Positions 25,523-32,063 of a stretch of DNA of 41,422 bases are shown here, piece after piece (positions within the stretch are counted from its first letter, which is position 1; each line of letters starts with the position of its first letter). Origin of the DNA: Prevotella sp. MGM1 (lineage in GTDB: Bacteria; Bacteroidota; Bacteroidia; Bacteroidales; Bacteroidaceae); NCBI RefSeq assembly GCF_002933775.1, contig NZ_BEWV01000172.1, positions 1-41,422 on the forward strand, in the 5' to 3' direction. Made by a program: the position numbers and the translations under genes. The notes under the pieces were generated by a model, which saw nothing but the letters and a program-made list of their open reading frames with translations, made no database searches and was not told the DNA's origin.

Positions 25523-26256
25523 TTTATTACCTTGAAGTATTTTTTAGCCTCGGCTCTTGTGCGCAGGTTGAAGTGCCACCATTCCGTGCGGAGCGGTTTC
25601 CAGCCGGCGGCACGCATCACCTTGCGCAGCAGCCGGCGGTTGTCGTACGCCTCGCGGGAAATTTTTCCGCTTTTGAGCAGCCCGTCTTCATTGTCGATGT
25701 GCGACAGGTTGTTCATGTTGTCTATCTTCGTTCCCATCGGGATTGTGTCGCCATCGGCCTTGCACAGCGTTATGTCCACTGCCAGTCCGTAGTTATGCAG
25801 TCCGCCGCCGTTTCTCGGGTTGCTCACGTAGAAGCTGTGGTTGGTGTTTTTCACGGTGTCCCACATCTTCTGTTGGATGCTCATCGGCCGTGCGGCATCG
25901 TACACCTTGATGCTCAGGTCGGGGCGTTCTTTCTTCAAGAGGCGTTGTGCCTCTTTGAGGGCCTTGGCCGCCAGAGGGTGCAGATATGCCTGTCGCAGGT
26001 CTTCATAGAGTATGCGTCCCGTGAAGTTGTCGGTCCGAGAGTACATCAGGCTGACATGTATCGTAGGGTCAATATCCGCTATGTCCGTAAAGCCCTGCTT
26101 GGCGATGCTCCCGGCCGTGGAGGCCTTTATTGTGGCCTTGGCTGCTTCCTGCCGTGAAGCGCCGCTGCCCTTTGCGGTCGCGGTGCTTTTATGCTGTGCC
26201 GTCGCCGCCATGGCGAAAGCCGCGGCGAGGGCCGTTATCATTGCTCTTAGTGTCAT
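25519..26256 (-). CDS. M15D-family D-Ala-D-Ala dipeptidase, VanX-like, exported
   Basis: 245 residues with an N-terminal signal peptide (1-21, ATAQ), then a Ser/Thr/Lys/Ala-rich spacer and the dipeptidase. Zinc ligands H154 and D161 lie in GGLHNYGLAVDIT, and E225 (catalytic) and H228 (ligand) in EWWHFN; R123 in DAARP fits the substrate-binding Arg of VanX. The family removes D-Ala-D-Ala. Without a VanH or VanA ligase nearby this is not a resistance cluster; recycling of wall peptides in the periplasm is more likely. It has a -7 box and is coupled to the methyltransferase by a 4-base overlap. Confidence 0.9.
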   Translation of the reverse strand: MTLRAMITALAAAFAMAATAQHKSTATAKGSGASRQEAAKATIKASTAGSIAKQGFTDIADIDPTIHVSLMYSRTDNFTGRILYEDLRQAYLHPLAAKALKEAQRLLKKERPDLSIKVYDAARPMSIQQKMWDTVKNTNHSFYVSNPRNGGGLHNYGLAVDITLCKADGDTIPMGTKIDNMNNLSHIDNEDGLLKSGKISREAYDNRRLLRKVMRAAGWKPLRTEWWHFNLRTRAEAKKYFKVIK

Positions 26257-26377
26257 TATATATTGATGTTATGTTCCGGTTGTTGCGTGCTTATGTGTCC
26301 TTGGCTGCATGCTCACGCGCCTTTTACTGTGTGTTTACGCTTCCTTTATCGTGTGTTCATATTTCCGTTACCGGATG

Positions 26378-26385
26378 CAAAGGTA
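26378..26385 (-). promoter_or_regulatory. -7 promoter box for the VanX-like gene
   Basis: Reads TACCTTTG followed by C on the minus strand, about 122 bases before the start at 26256. It lies directly after the terminator of the sigma-factor operon. Confidence 0.6.
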
Positions 26386-26406
26386 GTGAAAAAAAGCGGA
26401 AACAAT

Positions 26407-26442
26407 GAGAGCCGCCGACTGTAATTCAGTCCGGCGGCTCTC
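26407..26442 (-). terminator. Terminator of the ECF sigma operon
   Basis: A 15-bp stem with one bulged base: GAGAGCCGCCGACTG (26407-26421) pairs with the segment 26427-26442 over the loop TAATT. On the minus strand it is followed within about ten bases by a run of seven T. It lies between the DUF4252 gene and the promoter of the next gene. Confidence 0.7.
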
Positions 26443-26562
26443 TCTTCAACGTTAGTATGTTATGAAAAATTTGAGAGATTTGAAACTTCGCAGTTTCGTT
26501 TTTGTTTTACTAAACATGATTATTATTGAGAAAGCATAGAAATTTCTTTTGTCGTTTTGCGG

Positions 26563-27072
26563 TCAGGCACAGGCTGTTTTCACTCCGAAATGCTTTGCCA
26601 GGCTGTCGATGAACTCCTTGTCGATGTCTCCTGTCAGGTTGACTATCACCATTGTGCCTTTCCGGGTGTCGTTGTGCAGCAGTATGAGTTCCACCGTATT
26701 GCCGTTTTTGGTCTGTCTTGTGTAGAACGTTCCGTGGGCGCTTTGGGTGTTGTAGCTCTTGCTTCTGCGGAACCGTCTGTTGTTTTTGACGAGCAGTTTC
26801 TCCGCCCTGTCGTAGTATACGTCGCTGTTGCTGGTGGCCGTCACGATGCGCGCGCTTTTCAGTTTGTGTATCGCTTGTGCCATGTCCTCGCTTATTTCGG
26901 CATCGTTTTGCCTGCCGAGCTGTTCCATCATCTTCGGGCTTACCGTCACGCAGACCACCGCTGTGTCCTCATCGCACATTTGCATGAACCGTGAAGCGAA
27001 ATCCTGCGCGCTCTGGGCGAGTGCCGTCGCGGCCACTGCCATCACCGTCATTATGCAAACCAGTCTTCTCAT
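26563..27072 (-). CDS. DUF4252 secreted protein
   Basis: 169 residues with a signal peptide (1-19, ALAQ). The pattern (FASRFMQMCDEDTAVVCVTVSPKMME; LVKNNRRFRRSKS; GTMVIVNLTGDID) fits the DUF4252 family, which I know to follow ECF sigma and anti-sigma genes in Bacteroidetes. Its job is unknown; it is presumably a periplasmic or outer-membrane product of that regulon. It overlaps the putative anti-sigma gene by 4 bases. Unlike many family members it has no lipobox. Confidence 0.8.
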   Translation of the reverse strand: MRRLVCIMTVMAVAATALAQSAQDFASRFMQMCDEDTAVVCVTVSPKMMEQLGRQNDAEISEDMAQAIHKLKSARIVTATSNSDVYYDRAEKLLVKNNRRFRRSKSYNTQSAHGTFYTRQTKNGNTVELILLHNDTRKGTMVIVNLTGDIDKEFIDSLAKHFGVKTACA

Positions 27073-27587
27073 CGCTCGTCTGTCGTGTCGTTTAGGATAA
27101 GGCTTCCGACAGTGGAGTCGGCCGGTTGGGCTTGCGCCATGCCTTCCGATACCAGTTCGAGGGCGTTCTGTATGTTGTCGTATGCCATTGCCGGGTCACT
27201 GAATGTGTCGGTATAGGCGGCATAGTTTATCTCGTCGCTGTTGTCCTGCTTGTTGAAAGAGAACTGGGCCGCGTTCACTATTGTCACTATTATTGCCACC
27301 ATGGCCGCGGCCTTGAATAGCGGGGCAAGCCGTTGCCTGATGCTTATGGTCCGCGCCTTAACCCGTGCCGGCTCGTTTATTGCGGCCAGAATCCTGGTAT
27401 CAAAGTCATCGCCCAGAATGTCGTTGCCGTCACCGCATCCCGTCACCGTGAATATTTCCCGGTATTGCGCAAGTTCGGCCGGCAAGTCGTTCTGGCTGAA
27501 AAATGTGCGTAGTATCTGCTCTTCTTCGAGCGATGTCTCGCAGTTCCAGTAGCGTTCGAGCAGTTGCTCTATATACTTATAGTCCAT
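27069..27587 (-). CDS. Putative membrane anti-sigma factor
   Basis: 172 residues from the ATG at 27587; an upstream in-frame ATG would add six residues and lies deeper in the sigma gene. The cytoplasmic N-terminal half (MDYKYIEQLLERYWNCETSLEEEQILRTFF) is the short helical motif seen in small Bacteroidetes anti-sigma proteins, and a membrane segment lies at about 89-108 (PLFKAAAMVAIIVTIVNAAQF), leaving about 60 residues outside. The anti-sigma role is inferred from position: it overlaps the sigma gene by 11 bases and the DUF4252 gene by 4. Confidence 0.7.
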   Translation of the reverse strand: MDYKYIEQLLERYWNCETSLEEEQILRTFFSQNDLPAELAQYREIFTVTGCGDGNDILGDDFDTRILAAINEPARVKARTISIRQRLAPLFKAAAMVAIIVTIVNAAQFSFNKQDNSDEINYAAYTDTFSDPAMAYDNIQNALELVSEGMAQAQPADSTVGSLILNDTTDER

Positions 27588-28098
27588 AACTCTCTGTTTT
27601 TGCATATTTCTGCTTTATTGTCTGTCGGGCACGGAAGATGTTTATCTTCACCTGCTCCTCCGTAATGTCGAGTATCGCGGCAATCTCCTTGTAGCTTTTT
27701 GCCTCGAAGTCTCTCAGGTGCATGGCGCTGCGCTGCTTTTCCGGCAGGCTGTCCATAATCCTTTTTACAGTGTCCATCCTGTCGCGCTGCACCGCCTGCT
27801 CCTCTGGGTTTGCCTCATAAGACGTGTCGGCGGGCGCTTCGGAAATGTTGTCGTCTATGGCGATATTGCGCCTTGCCGCCGCTTTTACCTTGTCGAGGGC
27901 GATGTTGCGGCATATCGTCATGCAGAATGCCTCCATCGACTCTATCCGTTCCCAGTTGTCACGGCGGTTCCATACCTTTATCATCGTATCCTGCACGACA
28001 TCTTCCGCCTCCGCTTTATCGAGAGTAATGCGGAGAGCGAGCCGGAAGAGTTTGTTCTTCAACGGCAACACGTCGTCCCGGAAGCAGATATTTTTCAT
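27577..28098 (-). CDS. ECF-type RNA polymerase sigma factor
   Basis: 173 residues with sigma region 2 (about 14-78, including EAEDVVQDTMIKVWNRRD) and region 4 (about 108-163; LPEKQRSAMHLRDFEAKSYKEIAAILDITEEQVKINIFRARQ), and no region 3, as in ECF factors. It heads a three-gene overlapping operon with a membrane protein and a DUF4252 protein. The promoter upstream reads GTAAC, 16 bases, CGTC, an ECF-type site rather than the housekeeping box, so it probably activates its own operon. The signal it senses is unknown. Confidence 0.93.
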   Translation of the reverse strand: MKNICFRDDVLPLKNKLFRLALRITLDKAEAEDVVQDTMIKVWNRRDNWERIESMEAFCMTICRNIALDKVKAAARRNIAIDDNISEAPADTSYEANPEEQAVQRDRMDTVKRIMDSLPEKQRSAMHLRDFEAKSYKEIAAILDITEEQVKINIFRARQTIKQKYAKTESYGL

Positions 28099-28113
28099 CC
28101 TCTCTGTATATAT

Positions 28114-28138
28114 GACGATTGTGGAAGCGAAAAGTTAC
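28114..28138 (-). promoter_or_regulatory. ECF-type promoter, likely autoregulatory
   Basis: On the minus strand GTAAC (28138-28134) and CGTC (28117-28114) are separated by 16 bases, matching the classical -35 AAC and -10 CGTC pattern of ECF promoters. It would start transcription only about 8-10 bases before the sigma ATG at 28098. No TAnnTTTG box is present here. Confidence 0.6.
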
Positions 28139-28512
28139 ACGCCCGTGTGATTTTTTGATATTAATGTTATTTAATAGGAAACCACCGGCACTCCGGCCGC
28201 TTTGTGGCTTCCATCAGTGAAATATGTCTTTAAATAATGAGAATATTGAAATCTTAGTGCTTCCGTGTTGAGGAAAAAAGTATTAAATCCGTGACTTTGT
28301 CCGTGTGTTTAACGGTAAAAAGCTATACAGGCAGATGTGTTGTCATGTAACGACATGCATCGTTGAAAAATGAAAACAGGCATTATGGTGAAAGCAATCT
28401 CAAATTATTGAAAATATATGCCTGAGTTATGTGTAAGCGCATCTTTCCGCCTTTAGGTCCACTTGTCTTTAAAAGCGGCTCTTTACCATTTTACCTTTAA
28501 TCCGTTTTGCCG
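28139..28512. other. Intergenic region with repeat remnants
   Basis: About 370 bases between the sigma operon promoter and the end of argB. No gene is seen. Bases 28278-28298 (AAGTATTAAATCCGTGACTTT) resemble a stretch at 19160-19178. Bases 28481-28500 hold CTTTACCATTTTACCTTTAA, a degenerate two-unit remnant of the TTTTTACC array, oriented away from argB as at the parE stop codon. A weak terminator cannot be excluded. Confidence 0.45.
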
Positions 28513-29352
28513 TCATTTTGTCACCACGGTGCCGTGCCGTCCGTCTATTGCGCTGGCGAGGGTGATGATCACACGGCTCACGCCTGCATCGACGGCGGCG
28601 AGGGCGTTTTCTACTTTCGGTATCATGCCGCCGCTGATGGTGCCGTCGGCTTTGTATCGGGCGAAGTCGTCATGTGTGATTGTGGGTATAAGACTGCTGT
28701 CGTCGTCGGGATTTCGGAGTACTCCGGGTTTCTCGAAACTGTATATCAGCGTCACGTCGTGGCTCTTGGCGAGCGCTTTTGCCGTCTCGGCGGCCATGGT
28801 GTCGGCGTTGGTGTTGAGTATGTTTCCAAGTCCGTCGTGGGTCAGCGGGGCAATCACGGGGGTCACTCCGGCGTCGAGCAGGTGTGAGAGAGCGTCGGCG
28901 TCCGCACGCTCCACGTCTCCTACGAAACCGAAGTCGACACCGTCTTTCACCGGTCGTCTGCGGCTTCGGATTATGTCCATGTCGGCACCGGTCAGTCCGA
29001 GGGCGTTCACTCCCGCCGCTTGCAGCCCGGCTACTATCGTCTTGTTCACCAGTCCGCCGTATACCATTGTCACCACTTCGAGCATGTCGGAGTCGGTAAT
29101 GCGTCGTCCGCCGACCATCCTGCTCTCTATCCCGAGGCGTGAGGCCACTTGAGTGGCACGTCGTCCGCCGCCGTGCACAAGGATTTTGCGTCCCTTAATG
29201 GCGGCGAAGTCATTGAGGAGCCTTTCGAGCTGGACCGTGTCTTCGACCACGGCACCGCCTACTTTCACGATTGTGAGGTGGGGATTGGCTCCTTCAGGTC
29301 TCCCCGAAGGAGAGGAATTGTGGTATTGGGTGAGGGGAGTGATGGGATTCAT
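28513..29352 (-). CDS. argB: Acetylglutamate kinase, N-terminus partly derived from a repeat
   Basis: 279 residues. ArgB phosphorylates N-acetylglutamate with ATP in the second step of arginine synthesis. The nucleotide-binding strand-loop (TIVKVGGAVVED, K30, G32-G33), the glycine-rich HGGGRRATQ (60-68) and NTNADTMAAETAKAL are present. About 24 residues precede the kinase core; part of them (about 11-24) is encoded by a TCCCC-rich hairpin sequence also found in the gap before the gene. No better start codon lies between them and the core, so the extension looks real. argB follows speA by 98 bp and probably shares its transcript. No other arg gene is present. Confidence 0.93.
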   Translation of the reverse strand: MNPITPLTQYHNSSPSGRPEGANPHLTIVKVGGAVVEDTVQLERLLNDFAAIKGRKILVHGGGRRATQVASRLGIESRMVGGRRITDSDMLEVVTMVYGGLVNKTIVAGLQAAGVNALGLTGADMDIIRSRRRPVKDGVDFGFVGDVERADADALSHLLDAGVTPVIAPLTHDGLGNILNTNADTMAAETAKALAKSHDVTLIYSFEKPGVLRNPDDDSSLIPTITHDDFARYKADGTISGGMIPKVENALAAVDAGVSRVIITLASAIDGRHGTVVTK

Positions 29353-29435
29353 CGGATTTTATGGGAATAATGTGGTTTTATGGTAGTAATGGGAATTATG
29401 AGCCGGGCATCCCTTGACCTCCCCTTTCGGGGAGG
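29291..29435. repeat. REP-like pair of TCCCC/GGGGA hairpins across the speA-argB junction
   Basis: One hairpin (CCTCCCC, loop TTTC, GGGGAGG) lies at 29418-29435 in the intergenic gap. A related one (TCTCC, 5-base loop, GGAGA, with CCTTC and GAAGG nested) lies at 29291-29313 inside the argB reading frame. Both are surrounded by CTCCC/ACTCCCCTC-like sequence. The arrangement resembles extragenic palindromes common in Prevotella-type genomes, from memory. Confidence 0.6.
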
Positions 29436-29450
29436 CAGGGAGTGGTTTCT

Positions 29451-31343
29451 CTATTCTAAGTAAGTATATCCGTACAGTCCAGATCGGTAGTTGCTGAGGA
29501 ACTCTTTGCCCTCTTCGAGACTGATCTTGCCGTCTTTCACGCTCTTGGTCACCCACACTTCGAGCTGGCGCACGAGTTTCTTCGGGTTGTACTGCACGTA
29601 GTCGAGTACCTCGGCCACCGTCTCGCCGTCGAATATCTGGTCGATGTGGTAGTGTCCGTCTTTCACGCTGATGTGCACCGCCGTGGTGTCTCCGAAGAGG
29701 TTGTGCATGTCGCCGAGTATCTCTTGGTACGCCCCCACGAGGAAAACACCGAGATAGTAAGGCTCGTTGCGGCGCAGGGGGTGTACGGGCAGGATGTGCG
29801 AGTTGTTGCGGTTTGTGACAAAGTTGGTTATCTTGCCGTCGCTGTCGCAGGTGATGTCTTGCAGCGTGGCGCTGCGGTTGGGCCGCTCGTCGAGCTTCTG
29901 GATGGGCATGATGGGGAACAACTGGTCTACAGCCCACGAGTCGGGCAGGCTCTGGAATAGCGAGAAGTTGCAGAAATACTTGTCGGCAAGCAGTTTGTCG
30001 AGGTTCATCAGCTCCTCGGGCGTGTGCTTGAGGTGCTTCGCCAATATGTTGACCTCCCGGCATACGCTCCAATACATGCTCTCTATCTCGGCACGGGTTT
30101 TAAGGTCTACAATACCGTGACAGAACAGGTCGAGCGCCTCTTCGCGTATCTGCTCGGCGTCGTGCCAGTCTTCGAGCATGGTGCGTGGGTTGAGGTTGTC
30201 CCATATTTCGTATAGGTCTTTGACGAGTTGATGGCTGTTATCATCCGGTTCGTACTGTTCGTCCATCTCGGGCAGGGATGCCGTTTCGAGCACGTCGATG
30301 ACGAGTACCGAGTGATGGGCCGTCAGCGAGCGTCCGCTTTCGGTGATGATGTTGGGGTGGGGTATGCCGTTCTTGTCGGCACCGTCCACGAATGTGTATA
30401 TGCAATCGTTGACATACTCCTGGATCGAGTAGTTCACCGAGCTTTCGCTGCTCGGCGAGCGTGTGCCGTCGTAGTCTACTCCCAGTCCGCCGCCACAGTC
30501 TACGAAGTCAACGTTATACCCCATTTTGTGCAGTTGTATGTAGAAGTGCGATGCCTCTCGCAGGGCGGCCTGTATGCGTCGTATCTTCGTTATCTGGCTT
30601 CCGATGTGGAAGTGTATCAGGCGCAGGCAGTCGTGCATGCCTTTCTTGTCGAGCAGTTCGAGCGCTTCGAGCAGCTCGCTGCTTGTGAGTCCGAACTTGC
30701 TGGCGTCTCCTCCGCTCTCTTCCCACTTGCCGCTGCCGCTTGCCGCCAGCTTGATGCGTATTCCGAGATTGGGCTTCACGTTGAGCTTCTTTGCCTCGCG
30801 GGCAATGATTTCAAGTTCGTTGAGCTTTTCCACGACGATGAATATGCGCTTGCCCATCTTGTGCGCGAGCAGGGCCAGTTCTATATAGCTTTGGTCCTTG
30901 TAGCCGTTGCACACTATGAGAGAGTCGCTCTGGCACTGGATGGCAATCACGGCGTGCAGTTCCGGCTTCGAGCCGGCTTCGAGGCCGAGGTTGAATTTGC
31001 GGCCATGCGATATTATTTCTTCCACCACCGGCTGCATCTGGTTCACCTTGATGGGATATATTATAAAGTTCTCGGCCTTGTAGTTATATGTCTGGGCCGC
31101 TTTCTTGAAGCAACTGCTTGTCTTCTCGATGCGGTTGTCGAGGATGTCGGGAAAGCGCAGCAGCACAGGGCTTGTGACGTCGCGCAGCGCCAGTTCGTCC
31201 ATCACCTCACGCAAATCTATCTGTGCCTCGTCTTTGCTTGGCGTGACGTAGACGTTGCCTTTGTCGTTGATGCTGAAATAGGACGTGCCCCAGCCGTTGA
31301 TGTTGTAAAGTTCCTTAGAGTCTTCGATTGTCCACTTTTTCAT
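29451..31343 (-). CDS. speA: Biosynthetic arginine decarboxylase
   Basis: 630 residues from the ATG at 31343, chosen because MKKWTIEDSKELYNINGWG is the family start; the longer frame runs back into the aroK end. It converts arginine to agmatine, the first step of the agmatine route to putrescine. The PLP lysine is K99 in YPIKVNQ; HFHIGSQI, CGGGLGVDYDG and the conserved C-terminal ITCDSDGKI (catalytic Cys) are all present. It is a cytoplasmic fold-III PLP enzyme of normal length. It follows aroK by 140 bp, with a GC-rich stem in the gap and no clear promoter. Confidence 0.97.
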   Translation of the reverse strand: MKKWTIEDSKELYNINGWGTSYFSINDKGNVYVTPSKDEAQIDLREVMDELALRDVTSPVLLRFPDILDNRIEKTSSCFKKAAQTYNYKAENFIIYPIKVNQMQPVVEEIISHGRKFNLGLEAGSKPELHAVIAIQCQSDSLIVCNGYKDQSYIELALLAHKMGKRIFIVVEKLNELEIIAREAKKLNVKPNLGIRIKLAASGSGKWEESGGDASKFGLTSSELLEALELLDKKGMHDCLRLIHFHIGSQITKIRRIQAALREASHFYIQLHKMGYNVDFVDCGGGLGVDYDGTRSPSSESSVNYSIQEYVNDCIYTFVDGADKNGIPHPNIITESGRSLTAHHSVLVIDVLETASLPEMDEQYEPDDNSHQLVKDLYEIWDNLNPRTMLEDWHDAEQIREEALDLFCHGIVDLKTRAEIESMYWSVCREVNILAKHLKHTPEELMNLDKLLADKYFCNFSLFQSLPDSWAVDQLFPIMPIQKLDERPNRSATLQDITCDSDGKITNFVTNRNNSHILPVHPLRRNEPYYLGVFLVGAYQEILGDMHNLFGDTTAVHISVKDGHYHIDQIFDGETVAEVLDYVQYNPKKLVRQLEVWVTKSVKDGKISLEEGKEFLSNYRSGLYGYTYLE

Positions 31344-31445
31344 CTCGTTTGCTAAAAAAAATAAAGAAGTTAGGGGTTGTGAATAAAATATTAACGGTGC
31401 GGTTGTAATCTTGCGGAGCGCCGGTGCTGTCCGCAACGGATTACG

Positions 31446-31474
31446 GCCGGCGGGAAAGGGGGATGCCCGCCGGC
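31446..31474 (-). other. GC-rich hairpin between aroK and speA
   Basis: GCCGGCGGG (31446-31454) pairs exactly with CCCGCCGGC (31466-31474) over an 11-base loop. It begins 9 bases after the aroK stop codon. There is no T tract, so it is better seen as an intercistronic structure than as a complete terminator. Confidence 0.5.
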
Positions 31475-31483
31475 GGTTAACAA

Positions 31484-32011
31484 TCATATTTTCAGGATTT
31501 CCCTGAGTCTTGATACAGATATTTTTATTTTCTCGTAGTTGTCCATCAGGTCTACATCGAGCGTGTGACGCGCTTTCGAATAGAAAGGCTCGCGCTTGCC
31601 GAGCTGCTCGTGTATGAATGTCATCAGTTCTTCCGGAGTCTTGTTTTTAAGCAGAGGTCTTTCCGTCTTGCCCATCATAAGATGTTTGTACAGTACGTCG
31701 GGCGACGCTTTCAGATATACTGTCTGCGCCTGGCCGTTCATGTATTCGATATTGTCGAAGAAGCAGGGGGTTCCTCCGCCGCAACTGATTATCACGTCTT
31801 CGAATTCAGCTACCTCGTGGAGCATGTTGTGCTCGATCTGCCGGAAAGCCTCCTCGCCACGCTCGGCGAAAATCATGGGTACGGTCTTGCGCATCCTGCT
31901 CTCGATGTACCAGTCGAGGTCGTAGAACCGTAGGCCGGTCTCCTTGGCCAGAGCCTTGCCTACAGTTGTCTTGCCGGCTCCCATGTAGCCTACTATTATT
32001 ATTCTCCTCAT
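31484..32011 (-). CDS. aroK: Shikimate kinase
   Basis: 175 residues. AroK phosphorylates shikimate with ATP, the fifth step of the chorismate pathway. The P-loop GYMGAGKT (8-15) is followed by the shikimate-binding Asp and Arg region (FYDLDWYIESRM; family D and R), CGGGTP (77-82, the shikimate-binding Gly-Gly) and the lid Arg (TERPLL). Cytoplasmic monomer of normal size. It follows topA by 52 bp and precedes speA; the functions are unrelated, so the grouping looks like a simple housekeeping run. Confidence 0.97.
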   Translation of the reverse strand: MRRIIIVGYMGAGKTTVGKALAKETGLRFYDLDWYIESRMRKTVPMIFAERGEEAFRQIEHNMLHEVAEFEDVIISCGGGTPCFFDNIEYMNGQAQTVYLKASPDVLYKHLMMGKTERPLLKNKTPEELMTFIHEQLGKREPFYSKARHTLDVDLMDNYEKIKISVSRLREILKI

Positions 32012-32063
32012 CAGCTTCTTAATTCCGGGGATTATCGCTTTCTCGTCGGAAGGTGCGTTCTTT

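Noticed and set aside
25519..26256. VanX-like gene as vancomycin resistance
   Set aside because: No ligase, VanH or VanRS genes are adjacent; it carries a signal peptide and is coupled to a methyltransferase, which fits wall recycling better.
30228..31355. 375-codon open frame antisense to speA
   Set aside because: Shadow of speA; no independent support.
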